From Cyanophora paradoxa (lineage: Eukaryota > Glaucocystophyceae > Cyanophorales > Cyanophoraceae), in the NCBI GenBank assembly GCA_004431415.1, contig QPMI01000424.1, forward strand, positions 1-64,000: 64,000 bases of DNA, given 5' to 3'. The notes beneath the pieces were generated by a model, which saw only the letters and a program-made list of their open reading frames with translations, made no database searches and had not been told where the DNA came from. Positions 10,047 through 20,142 of this stretch are shown piece after piece (the stretch's first letter is position 1; the number at the start of each line of letters is the position of its first letter). Position numbers and translations under genes: made by a program.

Positions 10047-11880
10047 ACTCCTCTTCCGCTGACGTCGCGTCCGCGCGACGTAGCCAGTCAAACCGTGACT
10101 CGGGTCGGCATAACCGCAAGAGAGCGTCCCCAACACCGCCAATGGGTGCGCCGCTCGAGGGCACCGACAGGCCCCAAGACGAGGAACCTGAGCCACAGCC
10201 CGGGGGCAGGAATGCAGACAGCTGCAGGCCAGGGAGAAGGCCAGGTAGATCCCGTCCAGGTCGATCCCGTCCAGGTCGTCCAGGTCGTGTGCAAGGCAAG
10301 GCAGGGTGAGGATGAGCATGCATATGCGTGCGTGCGTGCGATAAGCTCGGAAAGGGCAGAAAAGCATAAAAATCGCAGAAAGTGATACTGGCCCGAAACT
10401 CGCTCCGTACGGCGAGCACCGCAGGAGAGGGCACGGATGGGAAGTTTCACCGCCTCGGAAGAAAACAACGAGGAGGTATCCGGGCCACCCATCAGGCCCA
10501 ACGAAAGAGCGGGGCACGATAGAGTGAGCCGCCGACTACACGCCTTTCTGGGGCCGTGCACCAACGAAGCCCCACTCTACCACTCCTCTGAGCTCTAGGG
10601 CCCACGCTCCAGAAAAGGGAACGAAAGTCGTCAAGGAGCCAACACGCCACCGACCCACACTTGGCCCGACAAGACAGCGCAAGTGTGATCGGCCGACGTC
10701 TCCGAGAGAGGACAAGGCTGAGGCAAAGCTGGCAAAGAAATCTGCCCCCGCACCACATCTCACCACGATCACAGCGTCGCCCTCGGCATCCCCTCCTGGG
10801 ATCCTCGGCGCCGACAGTAGGGGCGAAGTATGGGTTTTGTTCAGGATGGTTGGTAGAGGTTCGCCCGTACCTCCGAGTACTCCAGTCCTCCGTCTTGACT
10901 CGCAATTGTTGACTTGAGCCTCCGATCTCGATCGCGATCCAAGGGCGGCCAGTTGTCGAGCGGCGACCGTACGCGTGGCCACGGGTGCACGCTCAGACGG
11001 CCGACCCTTGAGCCGCGCGGCGGTTAAGGGTAGCAACGTCAACGCTTCAACAATATCGATCCCGTGGCTTCACGCGCGCTAGCGTTAACGTTCCCATAGG
11101 GAATTGCGTAAGAAGCGCAGGGAGCGTAGGGAATGCATATATCTATGGCCTTGGACGAGATGGGGCGAGGACCCGAGACCGAGCCCTCGTTCTCGCGGTG
11201 TGCATGGCAGCGCTTGCGCTCGGCTGCTGGCGATGAAGCCAGACGACGATGCTCAAGATGGACGTGGCCATCGTCAAGACATGGCACGCGTGCTGGCCGC
11301 GAAACCCATCGGTCGTTCCTTAGGCCTGGTCTTCCTGTGATCTGGCTCTAGCCAGGCTCGTTGACGAGCTTGACGGACCATGATCGCAGGAAGGGGTGCT
11401 GCAGCGATCCGTGAGACTGCATGTTCACGGTGCCGAGACCCTCGAGATATTGGGAGTCCTGTTTGCGCATAGCCGCATCGTTACACGGCATGCAGTCGGC
11501 CGCTGAGATCCGATTCCGTTCCTTAAAATGCCGCATCAGTGAGTAGTGAGAACGGTGCACTGGCCGTAGCTGGGCTCTCAAGCTCTGTCGAAACAGCACT
11601 TGCCAGTCCGTTCCGGACACGGTCACCGGCAGTGCGCGTGACAACAGGGCCTGAGGGCCGTCAGCCCCAGTAGCACCGCCACCGATGGGTTTCTGAGGCG
11701 GAGGGTGGTCCGCCAAGGGCGAGACCCGGATCCCGGCAAGCCGCCGTGTGAGAAGGCCTCAGGGCGGTTGCAGTTTGGCTAGGTTCAGTCGACGTCGCTC
11801 AGCCTACGCTCAGCCTACGGACCGCAGCTCCAATCCGTAGCCGGCGCGACTGTGCATGCACACTCGAGTCTGACTCAGTG
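10047..11880. other. Host stretch without a supported gene
   Basis: Open frames exist on both strands but overlap one another, lack domain signatures and show no clear splice structure. A short internal repetition of CCCGTCCAGGTCGAT occurs at about 10247-10285. I find nothing else that can be defended as a feature. Confidence 0.5.
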
Positions 11881-11885
11881 ATCCC

Positions 11886-12082
11886 GACTCCTCTTCCGCT
11901 GAAGAGGGAAAGTCGGGGCGTGCCATGGTGGCAGGCACACGCCAATCGGGGAGGTGCTCTGGCGTCTGGCCAGGGGGCAGCCTTCTGCTGGGGCGCCGGT
12001 GTACGTACTCCTCTTCCGCTGAAGAGCGGAAGCGGGTGTCTGTGCACGTACACGTACTCCTCTTCCGCTGAAGAGCGGAAGC
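11886..12082 (+). repeat. Three dispersed copies of a perfect-stem hairpin repeat
   Basis: The unit ACTCCTCTTCCGCTGAAGAG appears at about 11887, 12007 and 12056. The last two continue to form CTTCCGCTGAAGAGCGGAAG, an 8-bp perfect stem with a GAAG loop. A truncated copy starts at about 10047, exactly at the end of dispersed repeat copy A. The function is unknown. Confidence 0.65.
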
Positions 12083-12085
12083 CGT

Positions 12086-15000
12086 AGCACAGCGAACTGC
12101 TCTCGATACCACCCCCCTTCGGTGAAGCACCGTCCCCGGTGCTCCACCTTCGAGGTTTCATTTGGATTTGCGAAAACTCTGGCCCTCTGGAGCCACGAGG
12201 GCCCGTGCGCGTGAATGGATCGGGGCGGCGTTATTCGCCGAAGAAATTCGCGAATGCAGCTCGAAAGTACGGTGCCATGGCGTGGCAATGCACAACCACG
12301 ACCGTCTCTCTTTCCCGATCGCGAGCTGCAGCTGCTTTCTAGCTTTTAAGCTCTTCGCGATCCAAGCTCACGTGACCCGCGGATACGGGGTCTTCGGTTT
12401 GAATTGGGCCCAGGGTGTGGCCGATCGCGATTGCGGAGGCCGGTTACGTATATGTATATGTATACGTACTACGGTAAACGCCAGGCGCATCGAAGGGCTC
12501 GTCGTTTCGCCAAGTTGCGATTAAATCGAGTGCCGCTCTGTCGGGCTCAAACACGTCGAGCGTCGAGCTCGAGGGGATCGAGGCTTGAGTGCACGCACGT
12601 CAGTCAAGTTTTCAGAACACGGCGCCGGCTTTGCATAGCATAGCGCTTGCAATCGGCTGCATGTGCCAGTGTGCCTGCGGCTTGTGGCGTTGGTCATGAC
12701 CCGTGCCAGAGACAGCGCTTCCACGTTTCGCGGCTGCGGGCCAGGCGTTGCGGGCTAAACCTTCAGGGGCGCGCCACTGCCGGGAATAAGATCCTGGGTC
12801 GCCGCCGTCGGGTGCGAAATCGATAACTGTATCGAGTTCGGTCCCACGCTTATTTGTGTGCGCAAATGGCTGAGCTGCGGGGCAGAATTTAAGGTCCGCC
12901 GCGCCACTGCCGGGAATAAGATCCCGGGCCGGCCGCAGGAGCGAAATCGCTCAGTAGCGTATCGAACTCAAGGATCACGTGCACCGAGACGGGTCCCGGG
13001 CCTGTCCGCGCGACACTGTGACGGGGCATGCACAGGCGCCGCGTCTGCGCCACGGCGCGAAACTGCGTGCGCCGAGGCACCGGGCAGAATGCGAGCTTCA
13101 CCGCCACCCGAGCACGAAATTTACGGTCGAGCTTGTAGCCTATACTGTGTAGGCTATAGCTACACCTCGTTTCCATGCCGCGGCGTTGTAGTGTGATCGC
13201 GAGATTGGATCGCAGGATCGCCGTAGCGCGATCGCGAGATTGGGCCGCAGCCACGTACGCGTGCACTTCGAGGCGAATCGCGGCTCGACACGGTCGAGGT
13301 CCGTCGGTCGCTGGGCCTGCGGCCGCGCCGGCGTGCACGCGTGCTTTCGAGTTCAACGATTCGAATTCGAATTCGAATTCGAATTCGAATTTCGGAATCC
13401 TTTGAACGCAGTCGGCCGGCCGCGGGCCTAGGCCGGAGCAGGCTTGAGTTTTGACCCGCGATCGCTCGGTATGAGTAGCGAGTTTCCGAGCCTCGCTGCG
13501 AAAACCACGTGCGTTCAATTTTCGCGCACGTACGCGTGGACCATGATCGGTGTGATGGCATGCGCGTGCCGCAGTGCCACGGCACGTGAACGCCAGCTCA
13601 AGGCGGGTTGGACCCCATGCTGGCTGCTTCATAATCATGATCATGGCATGCGCCGGTCTACCGCCTCGCCACAGTGCGATCGCGTTTCGCGGGCCGCTGG
13701 GCAGGCTGCCAGGGCCATGTCGTGGTGCGAAAATCTAACTTTCGGCACTGCGGCAAGGCTAGCGCCACAGCTGGCGCTAGTGCAGCGAGGCCGGGCGCTG
13801 GGAGCCGCTGAGTTTGCCGCGGCCGGGCGAGCCGGTGCTCAGGGTTCCAATCGGAACGGCAGCACTGCTCTTGCAATGGACGGGCTATAGCTATAGCGCT
13901 GCCAGCGCCGCTCAGCCACCCTCGCCGCAGCGTTGCAGTGCGCCGCGGCGCGCGGCTCGGCGCGGATGCGTATGCCTGTCTCGGTGCTTTCGAATTCGAC
14001 GGGTATCCAAGTGCCATGCGCGGTTCTGCACCTGTCCGACGGTCGTCCCGAATTCGAACCCCGGTCCGGTGGCTTCGAATTCGCCAGTCACCGTCCCGCG
14101 AATTGTGTGGCTACAGCTGACGGGCCGGGGCCGTCGATGCATCGATCGAGGCTTGTCCGACGGTCCGTGCCACAGCTGGCCAGGGTCCGGGCTCGAGGCT
14201 CAGGGCTGCGGCGCAGCCTCGGAGGGGACTGCAGGCACGGGCATCGAAGTCCCGTTGCTCCGCAGTGTCATCATCTGATATTGATGAAGCGGGCCGGGGG
14301 CGAGGCTCGAGCTCGCGCTGCGGCCCGACGTTTTCGCGGTGCTCATGACCAAGGCCCGAACTCACGGCCGCGCTGCGTGCGCCTTCCGGCCCGCGGGGCC
14401 AGATGCTCAATCAGTGAGAGCGGTACTAGTGTCTCGGCGGGCTCAGCGAGCTCGCGGCCGGGGCGGTTTTCGCCGCTTCTAGCCCGTAGCTTCGCCAACC
14501 TAGAGCGCCAGCCTCGAGTTCGGGCACGGCCCGGCGGCGAAGCTGAAGTTGCTGAACTCGAGCTTAGGCTTTGAGAGACAAGCTCAGAGCAGAACTCGCC
14601 GAGTCGGCATCGGCCGTGACCAGATCTAGGGCCTTAAAGCTCGACGGTCTCATCGCGATCGTCTGCCCGGCCGCGGGCCGGCGACGGGTTTTCGCGAGGC
14701 CGAGGCTCGCCGCGAATTCGCTGAGCTCCGGCGACTCGGCGAGACGCCAGCTCAGCGGCTGACAGGCGAGCTATGACCGCCGAGCCGGCGCCCAGGCCCA
14801 GGCCTAGGCCGCCTCGGGGCTCGCGGGGCCCGGCCCGGGGCCGTACGCCCAGGACGCCCATATGCTTCAGGTGAAGGCGTGCGCAATCAGACATCGATTA
14901 TCGCCGAGTCGGCTCGGACTCTCGGCTGCAGGCTCTCGGATATCGATTCGCCATATCGCCGAGCCGATTGTCTTGGATGCACGCAAAAATTGGACGCGGA

Positions 15001-17279
15001 TCCGCTACGTATACGCCCTTAACAGCTTGCTGGCGCTGGCCGAGGCCTTCGGGCAGCCTTCGGGCAAGCCTTCAGGCTGGCCGAGGCCTTCGGGCATCCG
15101 CTACGCCTTTGTCATCGGCAAGCCTTCGGGCAGCCTAGGCCTGGCACCACCGTGGCACGGAGGCGCCAGCTCGAGAGAGCCTCGGGGGCCGCAGTTGCAA
15201 TCGCATTTGAGGCGCCGCGGCGAGCGGTTTCATCTGCTTGCCGCAGTGCGCAGCCTCTCGCATCCGGCGTCCGCTGGGCCACTATAGCTAGCAGCGCCCG
15301 CGGCCAAACACCGATCGGATCCGAGCTCGGAATTTCGAGGCTAGGTGGCGCTCATGATCAGGCCTGCAGCTGGGACTGGGGCCACCAGCTGCAGGCTGGG
15401 CCGCAAGGCCTATGATCATGATCAGCTGGCCCGTACGCGTGGCCAGTGCACGTGGGGCCGCGGATTCACTGGGTCCCGCGGGCCGGCCCGGAGCGCCGGG
15501 CCTCATGATTGAGACCGTGCGCGTGACCGTGGCTAACGAGTGCCGAGGTGCCGCAGTGCTAGGCGTCGGCGGGCTGAATCAGGGCCACGGTTTGAGTTCG
15601 AAACGGCACTCGCGTGGCCGCGTGATCGCGACTTTCGGCGCCCGCCGGCCACGGGTTGGGAGTCTTGGGACCTAGTTTCGCGCTCGGTCGCGAAAATATG
15701 CCGCTAGCGCTGGGCGGCGGGCGCAGGCTTAAGAGGACGGCTGCAGCGGGGTTGCGTTCGAGGAGGCTCAGGGCGCCGGCGCCGGCGGTTACGTCCGGCG
15801 GTCGGCTTGTGCAGCCTCGCGCGTCCGAGTCCGGCGGCCACTCAGCGGCCAGGTCGCCAGCACCGCCGTGGTGCTCGCAGCCAAGCGCGCGCCTATTCGG
15901 CGAGGGTGATGCGCCCGGCGGCCGGGCCTCGAGCTCGCCGATCGATATTGCGAGTCGATCGTGGCCGCGGCTGCGCACGCGATCGCGAGGTTCCGGCGCT
16001 GTACATGCGCCCGGGCTCGCAGGGCATTCGCTAGATCTCCGAGGCTCATGACCAGCCGCTGAGCCCCAGGCCGCGCTACTGGGCCAGGGCCGCGGGTTGC
16101 AGGAGCTCAAGCGGCAGCTTGGGGGGCCGAGGAGGCTTTTCGCTTCGAATTAGCTGCCACGGGCCGGGTGCCACGGCGCGGGGTAGTCAGCGCTAGCTGC
16201 AGTTGCGATCTGAGTCCGTGCCCAGCTGCCGCAGTCACTGAGTGCAGCTGCAGCTGCAGCCGAGTTCGGTTTGCGAATGCAAAGCGATTTGCAGCCCGCG
16301 AAGCGCGTGGCCGCTGGGTTGTGGGGCCCTGGCCAGGAATCGAAGCCGCAGGGGACAGGCTTGGCGCGCGAGGCGCCGCCAGCGGCTGGGCCTTAAGCTT
16401 GTAGGGATCCGTGCTTGGACCCGTGCTTGCTGGGCGTTGCAATTGGATCCGTGCTTGCAACGCCGATCGGCAGCTGCAGCTGTGCACGCAGCGGCAGGCG
16501 ACGCCAGCACGGCGCCGTCGGAGTCATTCGAATTTCGCATGCTTCACCGCAAGAAAACTCGTAGGGGGTCGAAGGCAAGGGGCCTCCGCGGCCGAGCTCG
16601 AGGCTCGTGCGGGGTGAATTTCCCGGTTTCGCGGGCCGGATCATCGGATCCCCGAAGGGCCCTGCTGCGAAAACGGTATACCATGATAGCCCGGCGGATA
16701 AGCAGTACGCTGGCAGCTCGCGCTACGGCGGCACTGCGAAAAGCGATTTGAAGTGCACCGTACGCGTGGCACGCCGAGGGCGAGCCATGGGCCTCGCTAT
16801 AGACCCTGGCGGCGGCTGCTGCCCAGCCGTGGGTACAATTCGACGGCCGTGCGGGCACTGGCGTAATGATCGGCCCGGCGGCACTTGGCGGCATGCACGC
16901 CCAACTTGGCGATCATCGGATCGCGAGCCACGGAGCCCAAGTTCAAGGCTATGAGTGCGAGAGGGGCGTCTTGTGTGCGACCTCTAGATCTAGATCCGAT
17001 GATCTGAGACTCGAGATCCGGGCCGGTCACAGGCTCAGCTGTAACGCGGCTTGCAGCCTCAAGGCTTCATGGCCTATAGCTAGGCTTGGTGGCTGAACCT
17101 GGGCCGCAGCGGCGACTCTCCCAGCGAGCTCGAGCTTGAGCCGGCCGGCTTCCCCGCGGCCGGCGCTGACGCTCGTGGCCAGAAGCTTGAGCGAGCCCGG
17201 GGCTGGTGTTTGAGCCCACGAGAAAGCAGCGGCAGCCTGCAGGCAGGTACCCGGTGATGTCCCGGAGCGAGAACCGGAG
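12086..17279. other. GC-rich, palindrome-rich gene-poor host region
   Basis: Conspicuously enriched in self-complementary words such as CTATAGCTATAG (about 13883), TGATCATGATCAG (about 15413) and an AATTCG tandem run at 13363-13391, plus GGCCGCGGGCC-like blocks. An approximately 70-bp direct repeat starts GCGCCACTGCCGGGAATAAG at 12771 and 12898. CCTTCGGGCA recurs at 15055-15135. Long open frames here overlap on both strands and look like chance products of high GC. No gene is supported. Confidence 0.55.
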
Positions 17280-17285
17280 CTTCTG
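17280..17285 (+). repeat. Target-site duplication, left copy (CTTCTG)
   Basis: CTTCTG directly precedes the terminus GCTCGCT of Element 1 and is repeated directly after the right terminus at 42945-42950. A 6-bp duplication is the known signature of Polinton/Maverick integration by rve-type integrases. Confidence 0.8.
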
Positions 17286-17429
17286 GCTCGCTTGGGGGTA
17301 GACCCCACCAATTGCGCGCAAAAAAAGCCGACCATGTCAATAAGCAGGTCTTACATCTCCCACAATTCTCAGTGCGAAAATCATAAATTCGCACTGAGCC
17401 ACACTATATTTTTCAAACATCTAACCCTT

Positions 17430-17545
17430 CCTTACTGAAACCAATCACGAAACCCTTTAATTCTCCATTTTTCTAATTCCTTACCATTCTCAGTAAGCCC
17501 TTTAACCCTCCCCCAATCTCTCAGTAAGGACAGTAAGACCCTTAT
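17430..17545 (+). repeat. CAGTAAG/CTTACTG motif cluster in ITR
   Basis: CTTACTG near 17433 and CAGTAAG near 17490, 17522 and 17531 cluster within the non-coding outer ITR. The same motif is conserved in the diverged Element 2 terminus (about 51890-52090). A binding site for replication or terminal proteins is possible but inferred. Confidence 0.5.
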
Positions 17546-17670
17546 TTTTACGAAATGTTCCCGATCGTTTCCAAACTGTTTTCAGTTACCCAAATTGAAA
17601 AATCCAGGTAGACCCCACCAATTAAACAAGTGATCCCCACTTAAAGACTTCCCGAATGTATAATGTAACA

Positions 17671-17994
17671 ATGGCAAGCAATCAAGTAAATCTACCTGAG
17701 ACTAAGCGGTGCAATGTTTGCGATAAGGTAAAACCGGCATCGAGTTACGCATTGCAAAAGCGTAGCTCAGGGAATATACTTTTGAATTGGAGATGCAAAG
17801 ACTGCGACCGAGAGTATCACAATTACCTTTATCATTGTGTGTTAAAAACGCGTCCGAAAATCGAAGTACAATCGAAGATATGCTCGCACTGCAAGATTGA
17901 GAAGCTTGCAAGTGAGTTTAATAAAAGACAAAGAACGAAGGATGGTCTCAACTATCAATGCCGAGAGTGTTATAGCAAAACTCGTAAGAGTTAA
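17671..17994 (+). CDS. Two-zinc-knuckle protein in left ITR
   Basis: A 107-residue basic protein with two CxxC pairs in each half: C14/C17 with C42/C45, and C71/C74 with C97/C100. This suggests two tandem zinc-binding modules of HNH or zinc-ribbon type. The ATG at 17671 is preferred over the in-frame ATG at 17656 because the Element 2 homologue at 52240 starts at the matching residue and is also 107 residues long. HNH catalytic histidines are not evident, so nuclease activity is not claimed; DNA binding is an inference. Being within the ITR, the gene exists in two copies per element, and the mirror copy is at 42236-42559. Confidence 0.75.
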   Translation: MASNQVNLPETKRCNVCDKVKPASSYALQKRSSGNILLNWRCKDCDREYHNYLYHCVLKTRPKIEVQSKICSHCKIEKLASEFNKRQRTKDGLNYQCRECYSKTRKS

Positions 17995-18021
17995 ACAGAA
18001 TTTAATTGTATATTTTTTAAA

Positions 18022-18074
18022 GCAAGTTTGTGCATGAGCAAGCATGCCGAAAATGCCCACCTGCACAAACTTGC
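18022..18074 (+). terminator. 13-bp inverted repeat downstream of the ITR gene
   Basis: Arms GCAAGTTTGTGCA (18022-18034) and TGCACAAACTTGC (18062-18074) flank a 27-nt loop, 27 nt after the zinc-knuckle stop codon. The structure is conserved in the right ITR and in Element 2 (about 52602-52654). A 3'-end signal or replication hairpin are both possible. Confidence 0.45.
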
Positions 18075-18145
18075 GACTTCAATCGAAATGTACTTCAATC
18101 GAAATGTACTTCAATCGAAATGTACGAATCGAAATGTACGATTAG
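18075..18145 (+). repeat. Short tandem repeat CTTCAATCGAAATGTA
   Basis: Three units of the 16-mer ACTTCAATCGAAATGT are followed by shorter ACGAATCGAAATGT units. The right ITR has the same number. Element 2 has only one full unit before the short ones, so copy number varies between elements. Confidence 0.7.
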
Positions 18146-18270
18146 CATATTTACGACAAAGTACGACGATAGACCACGTTAAAATACACTCGCGCCCCGC
18201 CCACTATGCAAGATACATGCGAACAACATGCGAGATACATATATAAATTGTTTTTCTCTTCCTATAATAA

Positions 18271-19080
18271 ATGAAGACTCACTTTTACCATAAATATACC
18301 GGCAACAAGTATAATGAAATGGATACGATCTATCCATATATCGATTTAGAAGGAATTAATAAAGTTATAGAACCGTTTTGTGGTTCAGGTGCTTGTAGTT
18401 TCTATCTTTGGGAAAAGCATAAAGACCGGTTTGATTATTATATGAATGATAACGACGAAACCCATACCCTTTTTTTGAATACAATGAAAGACCCAGACAA
18501 TAAAGTTAAACTCTTAGAGAGTCTTAAACAGTTCGAAGCAGTTAGCAATATAGAAGAGCATAAAGAAGTCTATAAGAAGTTTCTACAACATGATCGTAAA
18601 GATGCAATGGATTACTTAGCTCACCATTTCTATCTTCTTAAAAACAGCGTTTTAAATGTTAAAACCCTCCGTGATTTCAAAAAACGAAACGTGAAGGTGA
18701 GTCCATATACAACTCTTAAAAAGAAGATGCCTTACGATGATTTCATAAAAGGAGTCAACCTATCCCATGGGGATTTTCGCGATATTGTAGCCAAATATAG
18801 AGATGACGAAGCGGCTTTTATATTTCTCGATCCTCCATACGTAAACAGCAATAATGACTTTTACGAAAATGTAGAATTCGATTTAGAAACCTTCTTTTTG
18901 GATTTGGAAGACCTATTTAAGACAGCGAAATGCAAGGTTATGATGGTTGTAAATGATGCTCTTTTAATGAAACTCCTATTTAAACCCTATATTCGCCATA
19001 CGTATGGCAAAGTGTATGGTATAACAAAACGAAAAAGGAACCATATCATAATGACTAACTATGAACTTGGTGAAAAATAA
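18271..19080 (+). CDS. dam: D12-class DNA adenine-N6 methyltransferase
   Basis: A 269-residue protein with the AdoMet-binding motif EPFCGSG at residues 34-40 and the catalytic motif DPPY at 187-190 (preceded by IFL). This order is typical of Dam/D12 (alpha-class) adenine methyltransferases, which usually modify GATC-like sites. Length matches the family. The ATG at 18271 sits just after a TATAATA box (CCTATAATAA). No restriction endonuclease is adjacent, so a solitary role is likely, such as marking element DNA, protecting it or controlling replication. Target specificity cannot be read from the sequence. The gene is clearly AT-rich relative to host DNA. Confidence 0.9.
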   Translation: MKTHFYHKYTGNKYNEMDTIYPYIDLEGINKVIEPFCGSGACSFYLWEKHKDRFDYYMNDNDETHTLFLNTMKDPDNKVKLLESLKQFEAVSNIEEHKEVYKKFLQHDRKDAMDYLAHHFYLLKNSVLNVKTLRDFKKRNVKVSPYTTLKKKMPYDDFIKGVNLSHGDFRDIVAKYRDDEAAFIFLDPPYVNSNNDFYENVEFDLETFFLDLEDLFKTAKCKVMMVVNDALLMKLLFKPYIRHTYGKVYGITKRKRNHIIMTNYELGEK

Positions 19081-20142
19081 CGACTCAGTCGTATATATAT
19101 TTCGTATATATGTCCGAACCTCCGTCTGTATGATCCCGCCCAACTTTGATTTTTTTGTGTTTTTTTTGTTTTTTTCGCATATGACGACATATACATATAT
19201 ATACCGGCGTCACCGACATATTCGGGGTCATCAGATCGCGGCGATTCCGAAAACATATAGCATGCGATAGCGTAGTATTTTTACCTGGCAGGTCTGATCG
19301 TAATGTGATAAACTCTATGGCTGATCGTAATGTGATAGGTGAGATCTCGCCTACGCAGCTCCCGCAGGCACCTTCGTTCGCAGGTCGATGCTGTCAGCCG
19401 ACATGATGCGACAGTATCACGCTGTCAGCCGATATTATGGGGATAACATGATGCTGTCAGCCGACATGATGCGACAGTATCACGCTGTCAGCCGATATTA
19501 TGGGGATAACATGATGCTGTCAGCCGACATTATGCAAATAAAATGATGCTGTCAGCCGACATTATGCGACAGTATCACGCTGTCAGCCGACATTATGCGA
19601 CAGTATCACGCTGTCAGCCGACATTATGCGACAGTATCACGCTGTCAACCGACATTACGTAAACTACGCCGAAACTAAGCCTTATAGTAGGTCTGTTATA
19701 CCTTTCAAATTCTCAGTTAGAAGCATAATAGCCGCCGGCTTTGATTTACCATAACACCGCGATCGCGACTCGGCGGCGACCCCCCCTTCCGTTTTCCGGG
19801 CATAACTTTGGACAGGAAGCTGATCTCGGCACGCTCTCAATTGCTATGTGCTCACAACTTGATTCCGGGCATGATGGTGCTACATTGACCAGCTTAGGCA
19901 ACCGTGGCGCGAAGCGCAAGTTCGCCATCGGCACAAGTGCCCGAAAACGGAGGTGTCCGCTACATTCTGAGCGCCGGCGCGCGTTCCCGTGCGGCTCCAC
20001 TAGTCATACTTCGCATCCGTGTGCGTATAGAGTAATTCTACGCTATTACAAAGCGGCGCAGTCGGATTCGCAAAGGTTGCGATTTGGCGGCTACAAAAGC
20101 ACACACAGCTCGTAGCTCACAAAAATATCGACTTAAATAATA
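19081..20142 (+). other. Intergenic region with repeats, no supported gene
   Basis: About 1.06 kb between the methyltransferase and the SpeD-like gene. It contains two copies of CTGATCGTAATGTGATA (about 19295 and 19322), the nine-unit array described separately, and a GC-richer segment 19740-20110 whose open frames on both strands lack motifs or proper starts. This is the largest non-coding stretch outside the ITRs and a candidate replication or control region. Confidence 0.6.
19390..19670 (+). repeat. Nine-unit iteron-like array, period 31-32 bp
   Basis: GCTGTCAGCCGA (last unit GCTGTCAACCGA) begins at 19390, 19421, 19453, 19484, 19516, 19548, 19579, 19610 and 19641. Most units continue CATTATGCGACAGTATCAC, so each has CTGTC facing GACAG as an imperfect dyad. 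The spacing is close to three helical turns, which would place sites on one DNA face. Confidence 0.85.

Larger units (their letters stand above)
17286..18220 (+). repeat. Element 1 left inverted terminal repeat (935 bp)
   Basis: Reverse-complement identical to 42010-42944 apart from isolated differences, such as T versus C ten bases from the end. Coordinates pair as x and 60230 minus x throughout. It contains CAGTAAG/CTTACTG motifs, a zinc-knuckle gene, a 13-bp inverted repeat and a 16-bp tandem repeat. Confidence 0.9.

Noticed and set aside
12889-16954. Many long open frames on both strands in the GC-rich flank
   Set aside because: Frames overlap on both strands, are Arg/Ala/Gly/Pro-rich, and lack domains or splice structure. 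They are expected by chance at this GC content.
19390-19670. CRISPR-like appearance of the regular array
   Set aside because: Units are 31-32 bp end to end with no unique spacers between them, no cas genes are present, and the context is a eukaryotic element.
19741-20115. 124-residue + strand frame and 84-residue minus-strand frame
   Set aside because: Overlapping frames with no motif; the + strand frame lacks an ATG at its apparent start, and neither has a promoter box.
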